A stretch of DNA of 64,000 nucleotides from Microstegium vimineum. Taxonomy: Eukaryota; Streptophyta; Magnoliopsida; Poales; Poaceae. The translations under genes were made by a program, and so were the position numbers. The stretch's first letter is position 1. Each line of letters begins with the position of its first letter. The stretch is from the NCBI GenBank assembly GCA_022036555.1, contig CM039139.1, positions 12,245,689 to 12,309,688 on the forward strand. Reading direction: 5' to 3'. Shown here one piece after another: positions 11,701-23,100 of this stretch. Under the pieces are notes generated by a model. It had not been told where the DNA came from and ran no database searches. It saw only the letters and a list, made by a program, of their open reading frames with translations.

Positions 11701-14700
11701 GTTGGCGACATTGGATTGTGGGATGTTGGTATCAAAGAGAGACTTGCTTTAAGAAACTTCAAGGTCTGGGACCTTGGTAAATGTTCAATGGCCCTCCAGG
11801 TTTGTTTGTTGCACTATGTGTTTCAGTTACAACTTGTATTCTTTTTGCCTTTATAACACATGGATTGATCAACAGGCATCACTGGTTAAGGATCCATCTG
11901 TGTCAGTTAATCGCATAATATGGAGTCCTGATGGTACCTTGTTTGGTAAGATAAGATGATTTAATCAGTGTTTTTGTTATCCTTTTATGGCTGCAGCTCT
12001 CTAATGTATTTATCATTTTAATAGGTGTTGCTTATTCAAGGCATATTGTACAGATTTTTTCCTATAACGGCGGGGATGATCTTAGGCAACACTTGGAGGT
12101 TTAACTGCATGTTCTAAGTTCTTTCTACTTCATAGTTGTTTGGTGTGTTTTCTTTTGTACAATTGACTATCTTGGTTCCTATATTTGACTGATACTTGCT
12201 TTCTTCAGATTGATGCGCATATTGGTGGTGTAAATGACATCGCATTTGCTCATCCAAATAAGCAGCTATGTATAATTACATGTGGAGATGATAAGACAAT
12301 TAAGGTGAGTTTGTGTGATATAGTTTAGCTCTTGGACTAATAATTTTGTTCAAATATGAAGCTCTGAATTTTTGTATATTGCTAGGTATGGGAGGCCACT
12401 AGTGGAGTTAAGCAATTTACCTTTGAAGGACATGAAGCTCCTGTTTATTCAGTTTGTCCACATTACAAGGAAAATATTCAGGTATTTGTGCAGTTGGTAT
12501 CACAGATTAATTGATAGACGTTTTGGTTATTTTGTACCATTGAAAACTAATGGTTTTATCTTATTATTTTCTTATGTTCAGTTCATCTTCTCAACTGCTT
12601 TAGATGGGAAGATTAAAGCATGGCTATATGATAATTTGGGATCTAGAGTTGACTATGATGCACCAGGTCATTGGTGCACTACAATGGCATATAGCGCAGA
12701 TGGTTCAAGGTTCTTGCTTTTCTTTTTTTTATTGTTCTTGAAGTTAGGAGTACGTGTTTCTATTTTAATTCCAGCCTTCCGCTAATTTTTTTTGTCTTGT
12801 ATGCATAGGTTATTTTCCTGTGGGACAAGCAAGGATGGTGAATCACATCTAGTTGAATGGAATGAAAGTGAAGGAGCAGTGAAGAGGACATATCAGGGAT
12901 TCCGTAAGCGATCCATGGGCGTTGTGCAATTCGATACCACCCGGAACAGGTTTTTGGCCGCTGGGGATGAATTCATGATTAAGATATGGGACATGGACAA
13001 CACAGGTCTTCTGACTACCATTGATACGGATGGTGGCTTACCTGTGAGTTGTTTTTCTAATCTTCTTGTGTGCTCCCTTTTGTTGAATGGTTGATTGCAT
13101 ACAATGAAGTATGGAATTTCCTTGTTGTATTAACATGGCCCCAAATCATCAGGCAAGTCCGCGGATACGCTTCAACAAGGAGGGCACTCTATTGGCTGTC
13201 TCTAATCTTGAAAATGGTATCAAGATCTTAGCAAATGCTGATGGACTTCGGTTGCTGCGCACTCTGGAAAATCGTTCTTTTGATGCTTCTCGTAATGCAA
13301 CTGAGACTGTAACAAAGGCAATTACTTGTAACCACAAAATTCCGAGAAGAATATCTGCAAGCATGATCTAATCAATCCTTGTTTATGCAGCCTCTAATAT
13401 TGACTGCTGCGGCAAATGCAGCTGCAGCAAGCAGTTCAGTAGCTGCTGCTCCGTCAGCTATAACTGCAATGGTCTGCATATATTACCTCTTCAGCTGATC
13501 TTGTGTTCTTTTATTACAAAACAACTATGATCCCAACTAACTTCGTTGTACTCTGGAAAATTAACAGAATGGTGATAGCAGAAGTTTGGTTGATGTAAAA
13601 CCTAGAATAGCTGATGAGTCACTGGACAAGTCAAAGGTATGGAAGCTTATGGAGATAACTGAGTCAACTCAGTGCAGATCAATCAAACTGGCGGATAACA
13701 TGAGAACAAGCAAGGTAATAATACTTTAACCCCTCCACTTTTCCATTTAATCTATATAATGTCTGTTTACAGCTTATTTTATGAAGTTGGAGCACATAAT
13801 TATTTGGGCTTGATTTTCATGTATACATGAATATACATCTTTTGGTGTGTCAGCTCTTTCATTCATTTGGGCTTGAAACATTTAACTTATTACTCTTAAG
13901 CTCATGCCTGCATGTTTACCTTAGATTTTTCAGTTCCATATATGTGATGCTTGTCCAAAATGGATGCCATCTCATATAACTTGTATTCTTGATTTTGGAT
14001 GGCATTTCAATATGATTTGTATTCTCGATTTCTCCATTATCCTTGTCATTAACTATGCTGATTTTATCATAAGGTTGTTTGAAGATTTTACTCTCTAACT
14101 GCAGATCTCGAGATTGATTTACACAAATTCTGGTCTTGCAATCTTGGCCTTAACTTCAAGTGCTGTTCATCTACTCTGGAAATGGCCACGCAGTGATCGG
14201 AATTCTGGAAAGGTAAGATCCATTTTCTTATGTACCTATAGATGTGCATAAATAGTGTTCGGATCAGTCATCTTCTCTGCATATTAGGTGAAAATTGTGT
14301 GGTAGATTGTTATTAAACTGTTCAATTTTGCTATTCATCAATCTTATAGGCGACCGCGAGTGTGTCTCCCACCCTATGGCAGCCACCAAGTGGCATCTTC
14401 ATGACTAATGACACGACTGACAATAATCCTGAAGAAGCTGTTCACTGCTTTGCTCTGTCGAAGAATGACTCATATGTCATGTCTGCTTCTGGAGGAAAAA
14501 TCTCTCTGTTCAACATGATGACTTTCAAGGTTGGTAGATATTTACACTTTGTTACATTTTGCTTTTTTTTAAACAATCTTTGATCTTCATATTTTACTGC
14601 AGACGATGACAACATTTATGCCTGCGCCACCAGCAGCAACTTTTCTTGCATTTCACCCCCAAGACAACAACATAATTGCAATTGGAATGGATGACTCGAC

Positions 14701-16136
14701 CATCCAAATCTATAATGTCCGAATTGATGAGGTATTCACAATGTCTTTGTTTTTCTTTCCATTGAACAGGACACAGTTAAAGTATGACTTATTTGTTCTC
14801 CGTACAGGTCAAAAGCAAGCTCAGAGGTCACTCTAAGAGAATCACGGGTCTTGCCTTTTCAAATGTGCTAAATGTGTTAGTCTCTTCAGGAGCTGATGCC
14901 CAGGTTATTTACAGAACCGTCAATTCAAATCATACCTGATAATTGTATTAAATGTTCATCATTTTTAATCGTTTCCTCTTTTAGTTATGTGTTTGGAACA
15001 CGGATGGATGGGAGAAGCAAAGGAATAGATTTTTGCAGATACCGTCAGGTCGCCAATCCAATATCTTGGACACTCGTGTTCAGTTCCACCAAGATCAAAT
15101 GCATTTTCTTGTTGTGCATGAAACCCAGATTGCCATCTATGAAACTACAAAACTAGAACCAGTGAAGCAGGTAGACTCTCCCCTCACTTGTCTGCGTATT
15201 ACACTTGCAATGGAGTTCAGTATAAAGGTTCTCATTTCCCACCATAACTTCACTTACAGTGGCCTGTTCGAGAGAATTCACCTCCAATCACACATGCCAC
15301 GTTCTCGTGTGATAGTCAACTGATCTATGCAAGCTTTATGGATGCTACTGTTGGCATTTTTAATGCGTCAAGTTTAAGACTTCAATGTCGGATTCTTCCT
15401 GCTTCATATCTTCCTCCAAATATCAGGTATTTTATAAAAGAAAAAATTTGTTTTTAGCATTGTTTTTAGGAAGATGTCTGTCTTCTATTGAATTGGCATT
15501 CTTGTTCTGAATTTTATAAATCAAGTTGAGAGCACGTACAGCTGCCTGTTCTAGTTGCCATATCATCTTGTATGTGTCTCTAGGACTGCGTGCCAAAACT
15601 CCTGCATGTGCTGCACGCGGCGGGGGTGGTGGATTAGAATTTATATCAATCTTAATTCAGAAAAAGGTATAGTGGGTGGATTGAAATGAGTTGTAAAAGG
15701 TCTTGGGAATAAGAAATTATAACACAAACGTTGGGACTCTTTGAATCCAAAACTGCCACTTGATTGTCCGCAGCATGTATATTTTTGCCTTTTGTGCATT
15801 CTGTATATGAGTTTTTATTCTTTGAAATGTTTCTGTAATAACTAATAAGATACTCTTATGTTAGTGCATTTGTGTTCAACTTTTAACAAATTCCTGATGG
15901 TTGCTTTAATATCTTTCTCTTGTAGTCCGAGTGTTCATCCTGTTGTGGTTGCGGCACACCCTTCGGAAGCAAGCCAGTTTGCTCTAGGGCTGACTGATGG
16001 TGGTGTTTTTGTGTTGGAACCTTTGGAATCGGAGAGAAAATGGGGAAATCCTCCACCAGTAGAGAACGGGTCTGCTAGCAACTTGTCCGCGCCGCCACCT
16101 AATGGAGCTTCGAGTTCTGATCAACCAGAAAGATGA
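8752..16136 (+). CDS. TPR: TOPLESS-related (Groucho/TUP1-type) transcriptional corepressor
   Basis: A nuclear corepressor that binds EAR-motif repressors (such as Aux/IAA and JAZ/NINJA partners) and recruits chromatin-silencing complexes. Coding exons: 8752-8831, 8915-9094, 9185-9298, 9427-9585, 10691-10868, 10979-11099, 11206-11321, 11436-11589, 11690-11799, 11876-11945, 12025-12098, 12209-12304, 12386-12481, 12582-12709, 12809-13043, 13153-13317, 13391-13471, 13568-13714, 14105-14212, 14350-14529, 14603-14731, 14808-14903, 14985-15170, 15260-15426, 15926-16136. The product is 1126 aa, the normal TPL length. The N-terminus MSSLSRELVFLILQFLDEE is the LisH segment, followed by CTLH/CRA helices (LEQESGFYFNMKYFED, LLTLENFRENEQL). 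A Pro-rich linker with KHPRTPTT and SKRTRPVG comes next, then two WD40 propellers (GDDKTIKVWEATSG, DEFMIKIWDMDN, DDSTIQIYNV, GADAQLCVWNTDG). The intron after 13317 begins with GC; all others read GT-AG. No disruption was seen. It resembles the grass REL2/ASP1/TPR3 group; which member needs a tree. Confidence 0.96.
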
Positions 16137-16582
16137 TTAAGAAGTTGGAACTGGTAGATTTTCCGTGGCATGAGTCTAACCAAGGTATCCTTCTAAGTTA
16201 ATGAAACAAATTAAACTTTTTTTATTTTAAATTCCTTGCCATGACATGTATAGAGCATTTATAACGGATTGATGCATTTTATGAGTTTGGCCAATAAACT
16301 GCTATGATTTAGGCCGAAACATGACCAATACAATCGCGTGGACACAGACTATATTCTTCTTTTGGGTCGACAGATTAATCTCTTTTACTGCCGAACAAAG
16401 CCAAATGAAACATATTGTCAATACAGATCTGCTGGAAAGAATTTTTGTTCAGTTCATAACCTCATCTTGTTCTGCAGATGGGCTTCATCAAAGGGTAGTG
16501 CAACTAACCTTGGCAGATCGGTTCCAAGGGAGTCTGACGATGCGCTCAATAAAAACAAGCTCAAGAGCAGTTTATCCGTTGC

Positions 16583-16588
16583 TTATAT

Positions 16589-16642
<54 letters not shown>
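16583..16642. repeat. (TA)n microsatellite
   Basis: About 60 bases of almost pure TA with one phase break lie roughly 450 nt downstream of the TOPLESS-related stop codon, probably in or just past its 3' UTR. A likely 3' UTR intron (AAG|GTATCC near 16183 to CTGCAG near 16478) would put this repeat in the mature transcript. That splicing is inference. Confidence 0.85.
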
Positions 16643-16645
<3 letters not shown>

Positions 16646-18377
16646 CCAATGACTGTATCGAGTGAGGAGGATAGTCGGTCCTAGTATTTCATTTTGCTGC
16701 TTTGTTTACCTTGCTGTGAAAAAAAGTTTTTATCAGTAGATAAGATGTAGTAGTACAACTATCAGTTTGTCTGTACTTGGTACGTATATTTTATGACTTA
16801 TTAGTGAAAGTATCTTGTTTCATTTGCCTCATGGCCCCGTCCCGCCGTTTTTTTTTTGTTATCATAAAATGCTGTTTCTGACTTGCATTCAGTGAGTACG
16901 ATTTGCCTTCAGCGCTTCTTTATGACCGAGGCTTAACTGCTTAACTGCCTCACCAAGTCACCGTGGTGATTTTTGCCTCGCGTTTTGTTGTAGTTTTCTT
17001 GCAAATTGTTGTAACGGTCTCTCGGAGAAACATGTGTAGTCAGTCAGTCGTAGCATAGCACGCTTGAAATTTGGGCTGGAGAGTGGTAGTGGTCCCCATC
17101 CACCACCACCAAAATCCACCGTCCTAGAGTACGCGGGGATATCGTGGCACTGATGACGCTTTGGCACAGCGACCTACCCCCGCAAGGGAACAAAACGTAC
17201 TTGCTGAATGCGGCTGCCACTCTGATGACCGCTTTCGGCATCAAAGCTGCCTCTGCCAAGCACAAGGGCTTGGAGTCGTGCACCTACCTATGAGGACTGG
17301 CTTAGCAAGGAGACGCTGGAAGCAGAGGACAGAAGATTCAGCCAGCCATTGAGGCAGCAGGTGCAAGTCAGCGCTCGTCTCGGTGGACAAACTGACTGAG
17401 CTAGGGAGGTGGTGTCATGGTGGCCGGCGGCCAGTAACCACCACATGTGAGCCGGTACCGGTGAGCCACACGGCCAGCCCATGCACGCGCTAGCTCTGGC
17501 AAATGGCATGGTGCATGGCGAGGATTGGAAGCCAGCGGCGACCGCCCAGCCCATGCCTACCCCTTCTCTGGCCTGTGCGTCGTGGCACGTAGTACACGCC
17601 CTTCGTGCATGCAAGCTACGTACTAAGCACGTACAGTAGTACGACGTTGTACGTGACATTCGCTGGCCGGGCCCGGGATGGATGACACCACTACTGACTA
17701 ATCGGCCTCCGTTGCTTTGCCGAGGGCGCTGCAGCGGGCTCGCGTGGTACCTGCGCCCGTGCAGTCGTGCACGGCCAGGGCAGTAGGCCACAGCACAGGG
17801 GATGTGGACCGGGGCAAGTCGCCCATGCACGGGAAGGGAAGATGCCCTGACATACTACTACTAGAGCAACCGACCAGGGTAGTGATAGTAATGGAGCCTC
17901 GCAGTTCGCTCAGTTGCACAGCTGGCCAAGCATAAATGCACATCTATTGCCGATTTCCAATCCTTGGGTCCGTGGATAATAATCGTGATGCATGCATTTT
18001 TTACGCCACTTTGATAAATCTACTTGGCTGTTGGCTGTTGCTTTGCACCGCTTAAGGTGAGTGGTGCGACAAGAGAGAGGTGGCCGAACGTGCATCCGGA
18101 TAAAATTCATGCGGTTGAAAAGCATGTGGCGACAAATATTCAAAGGCATCTTTTCTTTAGTGACGATGGTGGAAGGCGTGTCATGTACTAGTACGAGCAA
18201 TCCCTCGTTCCCGTATAGGATGGAATGAGTAACAAATAAATATTATTGAATTAATTACAAAATATATCTTCACATTCAATTATTTTTTTTATCATAAATA
18301 TGAATACTATTTATTAAAAAATTAGTCAATTCTGAACCATTTTAACGTTTCATTTTCAGACGGAAGTAGTACGTACT
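16643..18377. other. Gene-poor spacer
   Basis: GC-rich patches rich in ACGT/GTAC words alternate with AT-rich DNA. Overlapping open frames on both strands at 17000-17940 show no known domain. An AT-rich MITE-like remnant lies near 18220-18370. Confidence 0.5.
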
Positions 18378-18561
18378 CTCCCTCTGTCCTAAAATAAATA
18401 CAATTTTAGGCCTCGACACATAAACCAAGACTAGATGTGAAATTACAAAAATACTCTTTATGTTCGTATTCTACCTGTGTTTTTATGATAGGTGGATCAA
18501 AGTAGCATTTTTCTTGAGACAAATTTTAAACTTTATTATAGTTGCAATTATTTTGGGATGG
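18378..18561. mobile_element. Stowaway-like MITE, diverged
   Basis: The left end reads CTCCCTCTGTCCTAAAATAA and the right end ATTATTTTGGGATGG, the usual Stowaway terminal inverted repeat in decayed form. The TA duplication is clear only on the left. Confidence 0.55.
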
Positions 18562-19130
18562 CAACAAGCGGTAAACCGGTAACTATTGCGAGTTGCAAAC
18601 CATTGCCACAGTCAGTCACCAACAAGTCCAGCGCAGCAAATCAGAAAATGATCCGACGAGTTGGCGCAGCACTTGCCTCAGCGGAGTATCCGTGCATGCG
18701 CGCCCTCCTGACACCTGACAGCGCTTTCGGCAGCAAAGCAGAGGTACCCGCGCTGCCGGTGCCGGTGCCGGGCCGGCAGCGCCGCAGACGCAGACGCGGT
18801 GGGACAGGCACTAGTGCGGTAGTGCCACCTCCAAAACGAGCAAAGCAATCGTCCGTCGTCCCGACCTCGAAATCTTAGGGACAAGCAAAGCAGCATGGAT
18901 GCAGCGCTGCAGCGGACTAGCGTAGCGGGGGCGGAGCTGAGCTGCCTCACGGTCACGGATCGCCGCCCATGCAGGAGGGGGGGACGGGGTGGAGATGATG
19001 CATGACATGGCAGCGGTTCCAGACAGAGACAGGTTGTAAAAAGTGGCCGGCCCCGGGGCGTGAATGTTAGGGGGCGTGAATGTTAGGTACCAGCTTAAGG
19101 TTAGGTTTGTAAAAACTAGTTGTTTGGTTA

Positions 19131-19726
19131 GGGTATGTTTGGTTCTCCGTTACGGACTACTCGTCAAAGCTGCGGCTCGCCACCAGCTGAAGGCAGCTGT
19201 TTGGTTGAGTATTTGGATACGGCGGCCACATCAATTCTCAGTTCAAAAGTTCGCCAAGGCTGCGGCGAGAGTTTCATCCAACAAACCTTAGACGCCGCCA
19301 CAGTTGCCTCCAATTATGTGGCGGTGAACCAAACGGGCCCCCTGCTCGCGCGGCAGCACGGTCCCCTGCGGTGGCTCGGCCACCCGCACACGGCGGCGCG
19401 GTACCCTGGACGCGGTGGCACGGTGGCGTGGCCCCATGGTCGCCGGAGGTCGAACGGAGGAGTGGCTGCTCACTTTTCACGAAGGAAGAGGAAGAGGACT
19501 TTTCACGGAGGAAGACGAGGAATCGATGGGGACGCGCTTTGGCTTGCCACGGGCCTCGCGGCAGCGAAAACGCTCGCCACAATTTTGTGGCGAAAAACTA
19601 CGGCGAGAGAAGTCTGTGGCGATGGCGTGTCACAGTCGTATCACGAACCAAACAGCTACTACCAAACTTCACGGGGCGGACCTAAGGTTAGGCGTGGCGG
19701 AATGTGGCTGGCAACCAAACATCCCC
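19131..19726. mobile_element. GC-rich inverted-repeat element, Tourist/Harbinger-like, non-autonomous
   Basis: The left end GGGTATGTTTGGTT and right end AACCAAACATCCCC form an inverted repeat. A second internal pair is built on AGCTGTTTGGTT, at about 19195 on the plus strand and near 19653 on the minus strand. Flanking triplets are TTA (left) and TCA (right), so one duplication may have mutated. The 596-bp body is GC-rich and carries overlapping open frames on both strands but no transposase motif. Assignment to Harbinger/Tourist rests on end sequence and flanks only. Confidence 0.6.
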
Positions 19727-19986
19727 TCAGGATTGGTACGCCATCGACGGGCGACAATGGATGACCCATTGCCTCGCCTCTGCTAGAGATTGGTACGCCT
19801 GCGCCACGTAGTACTCCGTACGATGCATGGGACAGGCGTTCCATCATTCTGCAAAGTACAGTACTGCTGCGTCGTCGTACGTACAGTACATTGGGCCCAC
19901 TACCAAATGTCACAGGTCGCGTTGCGTTACAATGCTGTATCCCGTCTCGTGAAGGCGCTGCGCGCTCTATGTCTCTCCTGCTCGAA

Positions 19987-20188
19987 CCTTGTTTACATCA
20001 AAAAAAAAATTTAACGATGTGAAGTACTATAGCGTTTTGTCTGTGGAGTAACTAGGTTCGAAAATTTATCTCAGAAATTATAGATAAATCGTATAATTAA
20101 CTATATTCTGTATCTATATTTAATGTCTTATTTATGAGTCTTAAAGATTTGGTGTGAAGGAGAATTTTATAAAGTTTTAGAATTAATA
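19987..20188 (-). mobile_element. Diverged MITE fragment, reverse copy of the 31234-31466 family
   Basis: Read on the minus strand, this AT-rich block follows the same order of words as the element at 31234-31466 (TCACACCAAATCTTTAAGAC, a run resembling TAAATATAGATACAG, then CCTAGTTACTCCAC). The homology is clear by eye but decayed, and the TIRs are no longer intact. Confidence 0.5.
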
Positions 20189-23100
20189 AGCAATCTAAGC
20201 AGTGGCTCGCTCTGTGTGCTCTCGACTGGAGAAGTGGAGACGAACAATCGCAGAACAGCAGTCAGCAGAGCCGACCTGACATTTTTTTTTTTTTTGAGTT
20301 ATGACCTGAGCAGTTGCTGCAGCGCTAGCCGCAGGCTGTTCTTCACTTTTTACAGCTGGGCACCTGAAAACTGGAAAGGTTAGCTGGCGTGGCCGGCTGG
20401 CCGCCGCACGCTCATCGAGTAGTGGCCGGCGCCCGGCCACGGAGGAGGCGAGCAGGACTTCTGCCGGGTTGCATGCCGTCTCTCAGGAGTCAGGAGTCAG
20501 GACACGACACGATGGGTTTTTTTTTTTTCTGATCGCGTCGCACGATTGTTGGCCACTGACTGCCCGCGCTGGCACACCACACAGCCCAAACCTGCATGCC
20601 TGGCACGGTACTGTACACGACTAATTAAGACTCCGTTCGCTAATCTGGGTTTTGTTCCGACCCCAACCGTTGCTTCACAAATTTCAAATTTGAATGGTCC
20701 GTTCTGGAACAATCGAAACAGGCCTACGAGGCCACGAATGTCTCGAACAGGTGAGTACCTATGGAGAATACTAATTTGAAGTCACTGGAAAGACAATTTA
20801 AATTTGAGTACGCTCTTTGGTAAAGACCCATTTGCAGAAAACATTCTCTTTTGCGTTTTTTTTCAATCACGTAAAAGTTTTGTGTGTCTTTATATTAAGA
20901 TAGAAAGAAAAATAATACAACGCGTCTTATCAGTATCTTAGAGAGTCACAAGATTATACATGGACGCTCGGACTCACACTATTGTACTGAAATGGTGTTA
21001 TATTGGGAACTTATCAACCAGAAAAGAGACGCCGGCTAGAAGGCCTATTCCGGTGCAACCGAGTGACGACGACGCCGCTTGTGTGCACCCACCTCGTTGT
21101 CGGGTCAGAATAGCCCGCAAAGCTCTTTTGAGTCTTATTGTTAGAGAAAATAAAAATGGATAATGAACCATTTGTCTGCATTGTTACCCAAATGTGGAAT
21201 GAGTGTTATATTTAGGGTGTTGATGGCTAGAGATGCTCTTCCATTCAAGCAATGTACATCCGTGTGCAACCCTACTACTACACAACGTAAAATCGGGAGA
21301 GCTGCAGGAGCTGAGTTGGGTGGCTCCTCCAGCTCTGCTACATGAGAGTGAACACTGCTTAGATGCTCCAATCAAGCCCATTTAGTCAAATCTCCCTTTA
21401 ATTCCGATCGTACTCACTCAAGGGAAACCAAATTAAGCTAAAGAAAGCAGCAGCAGGCTTTTGCAATAGACTTACGTCAAATCAATCTCCATCGATAGGT
21501 TCCTGTCCAAATAATTTGGCCGGAGGTAGCACAAAGGCTGCTCGACCTTCGTCCCTCTTTTGTCTGTCTAGTCCAGTGTCCAGACTCCAGAATGGACGGC
21601 GCTCGCTTCCTCAAATTTAGCGCCAAAACTTTTGAGCATCGTTTCCATTTCTTGAAAAAATCCTCCAAAAGATTCTTGCAAAATGATGGCTAGTAATAAT
21701 GTGTGTGATTATTCTTTATAGTGTTACTGTGAGACAATTAGAGCAACAAAAAGAATCTATTTAGTAAAATTGTGGTACCTTGTAAGTTTGCAGCATTTTC
21801 CTTATGCTTCCATGTACTGTAGTTCTCAATCAAAAAAAAAGCTGGCATTTTGACCATATACTAGCTGCGTGTAAAGTCATTGCGCATCAGATATTTTGAG
21901 GCTTTGTTCAGAAATTTTTTTTGCATATTTTGAGGCTTTGTTCAGGAAAAAAAATGCTAGTATGCACATTTTTTATAACTTGACAACACGAACCAACATT
22001 TCAGAGTGCTGGCAACTCGAGGTCAAAGAAAAGGGACCGTTCCTCTCACCTCTACCGAGTACTATGCATAATGCATCTGCACATCTGTGGAGGAAGTACT
22101 ATTACAGCAAGGGCGACCCTACCAAATTTCACATCCTCTGGCACACAGAGGACAGGCGCTGCTGGCCTCGACTGCCTGGCCTTTTCCTTTCCTTGGCTGC
22201 TCCACTCCAACTCTTGTGCTGTTACAACTTGTCAACTTATGCCTCGAGATGTACTAGTACTGAAAGCATACGATTATTGGCTGTGTAACCCGGCTCTCAA
22301 CGAGATTAAGACGGACGATTAGGTCAATGGTTGTTGTCTCCGGTTCTTATTTTTTTCTGTGTGTTTTTGTTTGATTCAGGACATGGATGCTGTCAGATAA
22401 TTATTTTTATAAAAAAATCGTTATGGGTATTATCTGGGCCTCAACCTATCTACGCCCGATCCAAAGCGCAACCCCGGGCCGATGTTTGTGGATCTGATGA
22501 ATCACATCTATTAGCCGCGCGTGCAGCCCGCCCGCTTGTGTTTCTTTCAATTTCAATCGCGCGCTGTGCCGGCCGGCGGCGATGGTGACACCGGCGGCAC
22601 CATCGAGCGCGGCAGTGCCGGTGTACGGAGACCTCGATCTCGTTGTCGAGGAGCAAGACAAATGTGGCTCCCGTGCTCCAAATCCTGCACGAGAAATCCA
22701 GCAGTTTTGGCTACACAGGGCTCGTCCATCGTCATCCGGAGGAGATGTACGAATAGGAATGGCCACCGCTGCCGGAGAGGGAGAGCAAGTCTCTCCATTT
22801 AAGGCAGGGAGACGACGACCGGCGGAGGAGGGCACCGTACACGTCATAACCAAACCAACCCAACCACCGCGCGGTCTCCCAGCTAAAGCAACGGGTCGTG
22901 CCCAGTAATCATTCCTGCCTCGGTGCTCGGCGTCAGTCATGCATGGGCGCGAGACGGAGACGAGACGGTCCACCGTACCGATCGACCACCACTCCAGACG
23001 CCGCCGCCGACGACGACGACGACGACACGGAGGGATCCGGCACGGGGGCACGGGCACGGGGCCTGATGCGACGCGCGCCGCCTCCCAACGGGAAAAAAAA

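Noticed and set aside
17288..17830. Minus-strand open frame of 180 codons
   Set aside because: Cys/His/Arg-rich text without a pattern, overlapped by other frames in GC-rich spacer.
19135..19764. Plus-strand open frame of 209 codons
   Set aside because: It coincides almost exactly with the inverted-repeat element 19131-19726, including both terminal repeats, so it is better explained as transposon sequence.
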